Assembly (NCBI GenBank): GCA_035048495.1
Contig: CM068552.1
Location: 14,628,501 to 14,692,500 of the forward strand
Length of the DNA: 64,000 bases
Direction of reading: 5' to 3'
Source of the DNA: Euptelea pleiosperma
Taxonomy: Eukaryota; Streptophyta; Magnoliopsida; Ranunculales; Eupteleaceae
The translations under genes and the position numbers were made by a program. This document shows positions 12,701 through 24,700 of this stretch, piece after piece. How positions within the stretch are numbered: the stretch's first letter is position 1; each line of letters starts with the position of its first letter. Under the pieces are notes generated by a model that saw only the letters and a program-made list of their open reading frames with translations, did not search any database and was not told where the DNA came from.

Positions 12701-15700
12701 TAAGGGAGTTCTAGTTGGCAACTTCATAGGTGTCTTAGCAAGTTGGGCATGAGGGATATCTATGCACCAACTTGACGAGGGGTGTTAACATATATGTATT
12801 TACATGTAAAAGGTAGTTCTGTAAATACCTCTCAATATGAGGGGTATACTTGTCCTTGTAATGTTTTTCCCATATAAATAAGAATTATGGAGTCATGTGA
12901 CCTAAGCATGACATCCTTCTCTCTTCTCTTCTTCCACATCTTGAAACCCTAAACCTAAACCTAACCTAACCTAACCGTTGGAACCCTAATTCAATTCTTA
13001 CTAGGAGTCTAGGACAGTCTTGATTTATATTTTCTCTCATGTCAACCACAATATATAAATAGGACACTGATGCAAAAGCCCTGGTACTCATCCCTTAAAA
13101 TGTCAATATTATCACACGGGGCTCGTTTTTCTCTTCAGTACCCATTAGATTAACCTTCTAAGAACCCTATCATATGCTTTTTCTATGTCAACAAAAATCA
13201 TGTGTAGATTCTTCCTCCTTTTTCAAAACTTTTGCATTAACTATCTAAGCACAAAGACAGCCTCGATAGTTGACCTCTCTGGCATGAAAACAAACTGATT
13301 TTTTGAAATTGTTGTTTATTTTAGTTATATTTTTTCTAAGACTCTTTCATAATTTCATAGTGTGGTTCATAAGTTTTATACTTTTATCCCACGATAGCAA
13401 AATTTTGTACATCTCCCTTATTCTTGTAGATGGGCGAGGTTTAAAATTTCATTTCGGAGGAATGTCTCGGTTAAGTGACAAACTACAAAACGAAATGAAA
13501 CATTCACGAAACATTGAAAAAAATGCAAAACAGCAAAATTTCTGAAACATTACGAAACATACCTGAAACGTTCCAAAAATCATGAAATCAATATTTTTTA
13601 TTTTTTTTATTTCGATTGTATCGTAATGTCTCGGTTTGTCTCGGCGAAACATTTAAAACATTACAAAATGAAACATAGGAAACATGACGTTTCGGTTCTC
13701 TTACGAAACATTCCAAAATTTTAAACCATGTAGATAGGTACCATAAGACTTCTCCACTCATCTAGCATTTTTTAGTCTCTAAAATTTTATTGAACCGGGT
13801 TAACCAACATAATTCAATCTCTCATATACTTCTAAACTTCTATTGGAACCATCAAGGCTAGAGCCTTTCCTATCTTCATCTTAGTCAAAGCTTCTTTCAT
13901 TTCTCTAAAACCAATTTTATGAGAGTTTATATAAACCCTAATTTCTCTAGGAGTATCAAGAATAACTTCTCTTTCAAGTTCTAAGTTCCCTATGTAGCTC
14001 TCATTTATTAATTTTTTATACGTATGATCTTATTAAGATACAACAATAAGATCACAAATAGGCAATTTGACCTGCTAATTTCATTTCATTATCGTTGATG
14101 CATGGATTTTTTTAACCTATTGGTTTCCTAATTATTTATAAAATCTTAAAGTTCTTTTTAAATATTTTCTTATTAAAAATATTTTAATTAAGAAAATAAT
14201 ATTAAAAAGGGAAAATAACCCATTAGACCTATCTTTTTTTTATTATCACCCATTAGACCTATGTTACAAGTTAATATTTATTTGATATGGATTGCCCATT
14301 AGATGTTATTTTTACTAATAGTTGTTTTTCTTCATAATTTATACACACCAAAAACACCCCATTGGTGATTTTATAGCCACCGCTTTTAACATTTTTTCAT
14401 CATGGGCTTGGAACCTTTTCATTGGCATGTTCATGAAGCCTATGATAAAAATGCTCAAATCCAACGACTAGAAAATCACAGATCAAGCTAATTGGTCTCT
14501 AGGTCCAGTAACGGTGGGCCAATCATTCATGGGTCAGTGAGCCCGAAGGAATGTGCAATTAGCATTTTTGGGCACGTCAAACATTATTTACGGCACCCCT
14601 TGGTACAAAAAATAAATTGAACTTTTTTTTGATAAGTTGAATTTAAATATACGTAGGTAAACTCATTTATTAAAAAAAAAAACATAACTAAACTTATTTT
14701 CTGGACCATTTGATAGATTTTTTTCTACCTCAAAACACTCACTATAACACCGCGATATTTTAATAGATAATAACAAAAAATAATGAAATATAATAATAAA
14801 ATAATATATTTTATAAAAAATAAATAAATAAAAGATGTTTTTAATTTCCTTAGATTTCTTCCAAAAATCTTTCCTTAATCAACAATTGAAATTGAAGTAA
14901 ATTAATTTCACATTACAATAGCCAATAGCAACAAACTAAATACCCCATTTCTAAACCTTCTATTAAACCAAGTCCTAGAATCTCTCCCAATTTCAAAAAA
15001 CTTTCCTTAAATCTCTCTCCAAAACGTCTCTTTCTTTACAAATGTTTAATGTAAATCAATGCCACATTTCTCTCTCCAAAAACTCTTCCGACAACCCAAG
15101 TTTCTCTCTCCTAAAATCTCTCTACAATTAATGCAATCATAGTGTCATTTAATGCTTTTCTAAAGAAATTTTTTTTTTTTTAAATAATATTTTTCAATTA
15201 ATGAAATTAAATCCCTAAAAAACTTATCTAAGCCGGTTAATGAGGAAAGGTTTATATGTAAAAAATTATAATATTATATACAATAGTGTTTTTCCTTTCC
15301 TATAATGACTTTTTAACTCTCTACAAAAAAAAAATTCTTAGATCTATAAATCATTTTGTTTTTTATTACATTTTTTATTCTTTGTTTTTTTTTTTTTGAT
15401 CGAAATTTTTTGTTCTTTGTTTAAGAACTATAACTAGTTCAAAATCTTATTTTCATGGTGCATGTTTCTTTATAACACATGAATGATAAAGATAAATTTG
15501 TAGCTTAATTAATATTGAAAATTGGTTTAATCTTATGGAGACATACTCTATATTTTTCGTTGTCTCATTCAGTCAGTTAACCAAAGCAACGAAACGGAAA
15601 ATATTTTAAACCTCATTTGATCCTAACCCAACCAGAACTGCACCCCTAGTCAGTCATTATACGCGACAAACAAATCTCTGTTCTACATTCGATGTATGTC

Positions 15701-18700
15701 AACACAAAAATTTAATAGCATCTACAACAATTCAGATTAAATGAAGTTTCTTTACTAGCGAACCATAGATTCAAGTACCCCCAGAAACAATGGAAGACCA
15801 CAACAACATAAAGCACGACTTATAAGTTTCGAAACTTACGATGTATTCAGAGGTGGAAGTTTCCATAGGATCAACAAAATGCCACATTTCTGGAGCATCC
15901 TGCAAAAGACATTCACATTTGTCGTCCCAACTCCTATCCTCAGTACCCCCAAGATAGCTTTGTCGTATCTCATAAAACTTACTAATAACCTGAAAATTGG
16001 TGTAAATTTGTTCATTAGAACTAACAGTGGCAAAAAGGTGAACACATATGATCAAAGCGTTGAAAGATATAATACATCTTCATAACAGATCCAAAGATGA
16101 ATCTCATCAATTCTGCTTGGTGTCTAAGCCAAGCAAGATTGTATTTGAAATAGAGACAAGAGAGTACTTGGAATAAAGGATGATGAGTTGGTTGCACAAC
16201 TGCCTTAGAAAAGCTGGAATAAGAAGGTATATCCCTACCCTCAATTATGTTGACGATGCAACAAAATAAGCTCATATTAAGCTTCCAGTAGATTATAATG
16301 TCACTAAGATGAAAAATAGAATCAAGAGACACCACAAACAGAGAAGGAGAAAAAATGCACTTGGATAGTGCATTGACATGGTTTGAACATGGAAACTGCT
16401 ACTTAGATCAACTTTTAGAGCATCTTAGAGAAGAAGCGGGAGCATGATTGGCACTGGGCCAAGAGAGCATCACCTTTCCAAGAAGTAGAAACAAATAAGG
16501 CAAGAAAGAATCAATATCAAAACATATAAAGAAACAGACTTTTACTAAAAGTATGTAAGCTGTAACCCTCCTATGTTATAAGTTAGATTTACAAATATAG
16601 GGTCCAAATGTATCCATCTTGAACACCAAATCATGTCCAACTCACAATCAAAGAGATTGCATATTCTGCTTTTCCTTGTAATAATCTCTAAGTTATTTTG
16701 TTTATTTTGCGAAGATGAAAGCATCATTTTTCTATTAGTCAACTATTCTTAAGGACTTCAAAAGAGTTATCTATGTTTACTTTTTGAATAATATAAAAAC
16801 CGTAGTTAAAGGAATCAATTCAAATTAGTGCTCTTATCATTTTTTCACTTTTGAGCTGAGGCTGCCCTACCTTTAGCAATATTTGCATGTGGGCCTCTTT
16901 AAACCCCGGGGCTTTACCCCCTTTTCCACTCGTTTTATATATGCTTCTCATTACTCAACCAAAAAAATTAAGAAAAAATCTCTAATACCTAACAGAACAA
17001 TTCGAGATTTGAGAGAGGTCATTTCAATTCTGAAAATCTTCCTTCTTTCTTGGGCTTAAAAAGTTGTATCAATGTATATCAACACACATGTTTGTAGCCA
17101 AATCTCCAGTTCTCACGGACTTTCTAAATGCATAAGTATAGTCCGTATTTACTAAATAATGTTTGCATTACATATTACATGAATAAAATTTAATGCATTT
17201 GTGCAGACGTGTCAGCATCAGAAGCCATGAAGCTGCCACATCCAGCACCAATTATACAATTCTAAAACCACACGACAGGTCCCTATCAAAATTATTTAGC
17301 TCAAAACTGAGCTGTTGCACTAATAAATGAATATTGTTTTAGTTCAAATTGGATTTGCTGGATTGTGTGCACGCTTAGTGAGCTACGTCCCACTGACCCA
17401 CGTGGGGAGATTCTCTCTCTTCATAACTGAAAAAGTTTGAGCAATGCATTATATGCAAACATGTTTACTCAGTCATGCCTCATGAGTCTACTATTAGATT
17501 GCAAGAATGGATTCCTCCGAGCTTTACTTGAAATATCCTAACTTACAATTTAAATGACTATCCTACATTTGCTCAACAAATGAGAAGAATAAGATAAATT
17601 TGGGCATTTACCTTCTTGAAATTTTCATTCTGTTCCTTTAACTTCATTGAATCAATCTGCAGTGCAGCATGAAGTTTCTTTTCCTCAAGGCAATCCGATG
17701 TAAGCTCCTCTACTCTGTCACACAGATACAATTGCATGTTAAAATTAAAAGCATCAAATTATTTGGCTTGACAAAATAAGCTCTATACAGTTCCAAAACG
17801 TCCAGGCATGAAGTACAGTCTCTACTTTACAGGACTTCAAAAACAGCATGAGATAAAAAATAAATTACCAAAACTGCTACAACATTGGAAAGCATGAAAT
17901 TAAATAGATGCAAGTAAAGTTGAAGGGGTTCCAACCCTCCGCATATAAGAAATAGACGAAAGGATTCCGATGAAACGAATGCATGTGTGACTGCATTAAG
18001 TTATGCATGCAGAAAGAGATATGTAAGGAGAAACTGTAGATTTTCTTTAACGACACCAAGACCCAAAATTCCGTGCAAAATATACATTAACAGACCTAGT
18101 GAATGGTTAGGTAAAACTCTGACATGCTCAGATACATGAGAGATCTTAATTTCAAGAATCTTCAACTTGAGGTCTCACTCCTGCTTCGATACCTCAATTT
18201 GCCACAGTGATGCCTTCATACATTAGTTGCAGGAATCTTGCACTTAAAGCCAATCCTTTGCTAACTCACTCTGCTTCCGAGCCTCTCTTGTTCTCACAAT
18301 CAACTACAGCTATCAAGATTCCATGAAGAGCAGTTCAACTTGAAGGATGTAGTTTTCACATTCTGGATCTTGATACATTAAGTTTCATGAGTAATTTACA
18401 GATTTCATTCAAAATAAGTACATATTTTAGGTATCACATTATACAGACAATTCCAAGTCACTCCCACATCCGCAATATTTAAGAACTGACCCACTCATAG
18501 CATGAGCACAGCTTTCAACCCAATATTGTGGAATTCGACTCAGATATGACATGGATACCATTCATTTCAACTTTAAGTATCGAGGAATCATGGCAGAAGG
18601 AACAACCCCACATGTATGTAAAATTGTATCAGCAACATATAATAGGCAATTACTGCACAACTACATTTTGAAGATATAGACAACCCTCTCAAGCAGGGAA

Positions 18701-21700
18701 GTCGTGTCCCTCAGTTGAATACCTTATCCAAAACCCACTTAAAGACCAAAAGCAGGGAAGCGCCATTCTATGGGTATGAAAGGAATCACAACAGACTAGG
18801 TACATGCAGTTCCTCAGATTACTTAATTTGTATGCGACATACTTGTGCAGGGCCATGTTAATTTTCTCGGGTATATGTCAAATATTCATCTAAGCCATCA
18901 TCCTCAAGATACTAGAGCAAATCCCATCACAAACATGAAACAACAATGCAAACATAGTAAATTATGCCAAGCTGTATCACATGAGTAGAACCAAACCATC
19001 TTGTGTTAAATTGTCTGTCACGAAAGAGGCACCAGCAGCATGTAAGAAGTACATATGAGACAAAAGAAAAATATCACAAGAGGAAACTCAGCCAGCATCA
19101 AATAAAATAATAGAAGCAGCAATCCAGGGTCAGATGGCTGAAGGAAGGAGACAACAACACGAAGTTCTTTCACAAGGTAGCTAATGCTAACAGAAGAAAA
19201 AACTACTTAGCCAGTCTCAAGATAAGGGGTGTTCTTTTGGAAGACAAGGATGGCATCAGAAATGGGGTGGTTGGGTTCCTATTCAGATCTCTATGAAGAG
19301 ACGACATCTTATAGACCTTCCTTAGATGGCCTGCACTTGGATCAAATCAATGAATCTGATAGGGTGAGGTTGGAGAAACCCATTGAGGAAGAGGAGGTTT
19401 TGAAGGCCCTATCTGATCTAGGCAATGATAAGGCCCTTGGACCCGACAGCTTCACCATTGCTTTTTTTAAGCATTGCTGGGAGATCATTGGTGCAGACTT
19501 TATGAAAGCGGTGAAGGAATTTCAGTTGGATGCTTACCTAGATTACTCATCTAACAGCACCTTTATTGCTATGATCCCAAAATTCCCAGGGGCAGAAGAT
19601 ATTTATGAGTATAGACCCATAAGTTTGGTTGGTAGTGTGTACAAAATTATTTCTAAGGTGCTTGCCTTGAGGATGAGAGAGGTGCTTTCTTCGGTGATAT
19701 CGGGTAATCAAGGGGCCTTTGTGAGGGGTAGGCAAATTCTGGACAAGGTTCTGATTGCTAATGAGTGCATTGACTCCGGAATTAAATCTAGGATTCCTGG
19801 GATTGTTTGCAAGATTGACATGGAGAAGGCCTACGACCATGTCAATTGGGGATTTCTGGATTATATGCTAGGGAGACTGGGTTTTGGAGAAAAATGACGA
19901 CAGTAGATTTGGAAATGTATTTCCTCCGCTTCCATTTCTATTCTTGTGAACAGGTCTCCGACAGGCTATTTTAAGAGCTCTAGGGGGCTGAGACAAGGAT
20001 ATCCGCTATCTCCCTTCCTGGTCGTTGTGATGGTAGAGGCTTGGAGCAGAATGTTACAAAGAGCAGTGCACTTACAAGAGTTGAAAGGTTTTGAAGTGGC
20101 TTCCAGTGTTCCTGCCATTACCCATCTTCAGTTCGCTGACGATACTCTTATCTTCCTTGGGTCGGATGCCTCCCAACTCAGAATTCTCAGAGGATTATTG
20201 TGTTGTTTTGAAGCTGTTTCAGACCTTCGGGTAAATTAGAATAAAAGCAGAGTTTATGGGGTGGGGGAGGTAGAGGGCATATCGGGGCTAGCCAACATTC
20301 TGAATTGCAGTATTGATAGTTTTTCATCCTTCTATCTGGGTCTTCCGCTTGGGGCGGCGTATAGATCTAAGTCCATATGGGAGCCGGTGATTGAATGTTT
20401 TGGAAAAAAACTAGCTATGTGGAAGACCAGGTATCTATCAAAAGGGGGTTGACTGGTTTTGATTAAAAGCACGCTCTCCAGTTTACCCATTTATTTTATG
20501 TCCCTTTTCAAGATGCCGAAGAGTGTTTCGCTTTCATTAGAGAAGATCATAAGGGATTTCCTATGGAATGGAAGCACAGAAGATGACAAGATACATCTGG
20601 TAAGATGGAATAAGGTGTGCAGGGCTAAGGAAAAAGGAGGCTTGGGAATCAAGTATCTTAAAACCATGAACCAGGCATTATTAGGCAAATGGTTATGGAG
20701 GTTCGGGGAAGAGTTGTACAGTCTTTGGAGAAAGGCTGCAACAGGAAAATATGGGACTTCGTCTTATGATTGGGAGAGTAGTGCGATTACAAGCCCGTAC
20801 GGTTGTAGTGTTTGGAGAGGGATTGTTCAGAATTCTGGGACTTTTACTGATGGGATCCGGTTTGAGGTTGGGGATAGGATCAGATTCTGGGAGGACTTAT
20901 GGTCTATGATACCCGGATACTTCAAAATGGTGGCATATCCATGTCGGATACTTCCATTTTAAGTGTAAATGCCGTATCCACACCGTGTCAGTCCCATATC
21001 CTTGCCATATCCGGGTAACATAGCTTATGGTACGGTGATTATCCATTGCAGATGGACTTCCAGGAGTTATATCTTCTATCAAATCGGAAAAAATGGTCTA
21101 TTAAGGAATGTGCTCAGAATGAAGGAGGAGAGGGGTGGAATTTGGGTCTCAGAAGAAACCAGAACGATTGGGAGATAGAGCCTATGGCTAGGCTGCTATC
21201 AAGGTTACAGGATATTCATCTCCGGTCTTCTGTCCTAGATAGCCAGATAGGAGACACTGGATCTGGACGAAAGGAGGATCATTCTCAGTGAAATCTTATT
21301 ATGAGCAAATCCAAAGGTCAGACACTTCGACATTTCCTGCAAAAAAAATAATATGGGGCTCCAAGATTCCTAATAAGGTGGCCTTCTTCGCATGGGAGGC
21401 TTCCCTGGATAGTATATTGACAGTTAATCACTTGATCTCTAGAGGGTTTACTATTGTGGACTATTGCTGGATGTGTAAACATAGCGGGGAATCTGTGGAT
21501 CACCTTCTGATGCATTGTGATATGGCCAGGGAAGTATGGTCCGCGTTTCTGTTGGAGTTTGGGATGATATGGGTTACGCTGGGCTCTCTTACGTCCCTCT
21601 TCTATAGCTGAAGATCAAAAGCTTGTTCTTCTAGAGGCCACATTTTATGGAGGATGCTTCCATTTGCCATTATTTGGGGCCTTTGGAAGAAAAGAAATCA

Positions 21701-24700
21701 GAGGGTTTTCAAGGGAAAGCAAGCCGAGCTGCATAACATTATTTTGAACATTAAATGATTGATGTTCCTTTGGTCTATGGCGTATCCAGATTGCAGGGGT
21801 CTCTTCTTTGAAGACTTTGTCTTCCGTTGGGATACAATATGCATTAGGGAAGAAAGTTAATGGGGTTTGTTTGCTCTTTTGTTTTTATTGCTAGAGCCTA
21901 GGGAAGGTCATCTCGACCTCTCTAGGTCAAGCTTGTTTCTAGTTTTGGCTTTGGCCCTTAATAAAATGTACACTTATCAAAAAAAAAAAAATCTCTACCA
22001 TTAGCCATTAGAACATGAAATAGAGTGAATTAGATCCAGTATCCAATTTTATCCAAATTCATTTTTAGTAGGAATGCAACCTTAAAATAAGATCTAAATT
22101 AAAGTGGATCAGATATGGATCGAATATTTGGGATCCAACTCGGAACTGGCTTGGGCTCAGATCTAGTCCCAAGATCAGGTTGGATTCTTAGCTGTTAGAT
22201 TCCTAGGCATTTTATTGGATATTGCTCTTTTAAACCTTTAAATGACATGTTTTTAAGGAGGGATAGGGATGGAATTTTAGAAGTTTTGAAATTTAAATAT
22301 GTAAAATCAAACAATATAAAAAGATCGCTTTCATTAGATTTCTTTCGTTTTTTTGTTTTTAATATTCCTCAAATCCTAACCCCATGTCTCACGATTACTC
22401 TTACACGAATGCTCTTCGAGTAGCCATGGTGGAGGTGGATAAAGGCAATGCAGTTGGTGTAGGACAGAGTGTTCACAACGCCTTTGAAACACTAGATGAC
22501 CTTTCTTAAGGCCACAGCAGCCTGGTAAGGTGGGCTGCAAGGGCTTTTCTGGGGGGTGTTTTGCAGTTCACTAGGGACCATTGTTTCTCATATGATTCTG
22601 GTATAGGACTACATGTTTAGGGACTATTCCTTTTATTTTGCTTTTTTTCCTAAGATTTTTATATTGTGTTCTATTCTTCTTCCATATGTTCTCTGTGTAA
22701 ATTTAAGGACATTTTCACTGCACATTGATCTAAAATTGGTCTACTTCATGTGATTTTGAGTGTTTGATTAAACTGGAATTTTCTCTTTTAAAGGGTTGAT
22801 GAGTTTGTTGCAATTTTGAGCTATGCCTTATAACAGGTATTTGTCACTCTTAAATATGCAACATTACATCCAACGGTTCAACAATTAACTGGGCTTTATT
22901 AGGTTTATGTTCGAAAGCTATGTCAGGTCCGGGTTGAATCCTGGTGTGGGGTTCTATTATTGGGTCAAATATGGATCTCAGCTCTTAGACCTAAGTCGAA
23001 TCCGGATACAAACCAAGTTAGCATTAAGATATGACTCGGATACACCTATATTTGATCCACTTCATACCCTACTCACCATATGTACCTACTTCCTAATTTC
23101 CTAAAACCCCTAACTAGAAACCAGTTTTGAAAGAGAGATATAGTGGTCGAATTAGGCTATTATTCATTAAAATGTTGCGAATTGGAAACCACGTCAATTG
23201 AACTGAACCCAAGGTAGTTAAAGGCGCACTTAAGGCGCTAGGACCTCTAGCGCCTGAGGCGCAAGGCGCAAGGCGAGGCACGCGCCTGATTGAAATGAGG
23301 CGCAATATTAAAAATATAATAAATATAAGAAATAAAAAAAATAAAGAAAAATAATATCATAAAATAACAAAATAAGTAATCATTAGGCCATAAAACATAA
23401 AAGATAACAAATGTCGAAAATCTCAAGTAACCCAAAAGCAGTTCTAATTAACATTGTCATTATCTAAATACAAAACAAATAATCAAAAAGCCATAAAACA
23501 TAAAAAATAGCAAATGTTCAAAATTTCAAATAGCCCACAATTAGTTCTAGTTAACATCACCATCATTTAAAATATAATCATTAGCTTCATCCCATCATCA
23601 TCAGATGAGTTAGCCTCCTCAATATATTCTTCTTCTTCTATCTCCTCCGAATTGGCCTCTTCCTCTTCTGGCTCTTTATTAAAGCACTTGCTCTTATTCG
23701 ACCTCGATTGTGATCTAGTATTTGATATTGATTCACCAACTCCAGCAGCTCTCGTAACAACACTCCATGTCAAGCTATCATCCTCAAACACCAATTCATC
23801 TTCTGCTACTCCACATTCTGTTTCCATCTCCCCAAGTAGTCATTCATTGCTTTCATCAATGACTTTCAATGAGATAGGTTCAATTGTATCTCTCCTATCA
23901 TACCGATGTTTAATATAATAGGCCAAAGAACAAAAATTTTACAAAAAAACATATATTTTAGTGAGGCGTGCGCCTGATGCGCCTGGAGCCTGGTTTGAGG
24001 CGCGCGCCTGGAGCATAAGGCGCGTGCCTTACTAAACGTGCCTCGCCTTGACCCTTCTAAGGCGCTTTAGGTGTGCCTGGAGCCTGAGGCGCACGCCTTG
24101 ACTACAGAGACTGAACCATGAACTAGGTAATTATGTCACTAACAACTAAAAACTCCTCAAGAAGAGAATGAAAAGCACAAATCCTAGCTAAACAAAACAA
24201 ATAGATTGAGGGAAAAAGAAAGATAACCAAGTAAACAGTTAATGACTGCATGATTGTACAGCAAAAAAACCAAGCATGTATTTTTTTTATGCATTTGTAG
24301 TGATAGTATGAATGTTAGGGTGCATATGAATACAAATTTAAGAAAATGTAACCAAATTTTATGCTGGACGAGCACCGGTTCTGCGATCAGATAGGGTTTC
24401 GGTGAAATCATTCCACTGGATTTGAAGAAATCACTCTTTCGGCAACACCGCATGATGACTTGATAAAATCATGCCACTGAGTTTGAAGGAATAGCTCCAT
24501 CTGGAAGAATCACTCTTCCTTCCAGGCATCTCACCCAACAAAATTAATAACACACAAAAGAAACTCAATCTTTATTAATTATTCTCTAATTTTCGTTTTT
24601 ACGCATACCCTACATTTATAAGTAATGAAAACTACTCATATCGGACTTCAAAACATTCTCAAACTCTATCCTAACCCTATTACAACTCAAAGAACCAATT

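Larger units (their letters stand above)
7306..12996 (+). mobile_element. Near-complete Ty1/copia retrotransposon with LTRs and 5-bp target duplication
   Basis: The 5' LTR is 7306-7529 and the 3' LTR 12783-12996; both start TGTTAACATATATGT. The flanks carry the same 5 bases, CTTAC (7301-7305 and 12997-13001). A primer-binding site TGGTATCAGAGC (initiator Met tRNA) starts at 7530, and a purine-rich tract precedes the 3' LTR. Gag begins at 8177 (MTTPEATLG). Further on come a zinc knuckle CDHCSRLGH, a protease [10 protein letters not shown], an integrase with HSDVWGP and [11 protein letters not shown], an RT with YVDDIFLT, and a degraded RNase H with [10 protein letters not shown]. Stops and frameshifts interrupt all parts, so the copy is non-autonomous. 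An L1 3' end is inserted at 12171-12266. The element lies in the 9.3 kb intron of the minus-strand coiled-coil gene, antisense to it. Confidence 0.95.

Noticed and set aside
12944..12980. Interstitial telomere repeat
   Set aside because: The AACCCTAA/AACCTAACC run is short and degenerate, and part of the LTR in both copies, so it is not a telomere relic.
6925..13920. One RTE LINE split by the copia element
   Set aside because: The 6925-7080 tail and the 13002-13920 RT part are in the right order, but the 7080-7305 stretch does not read as RTE and the middle of the protein is missing, so a single element could not be shown.
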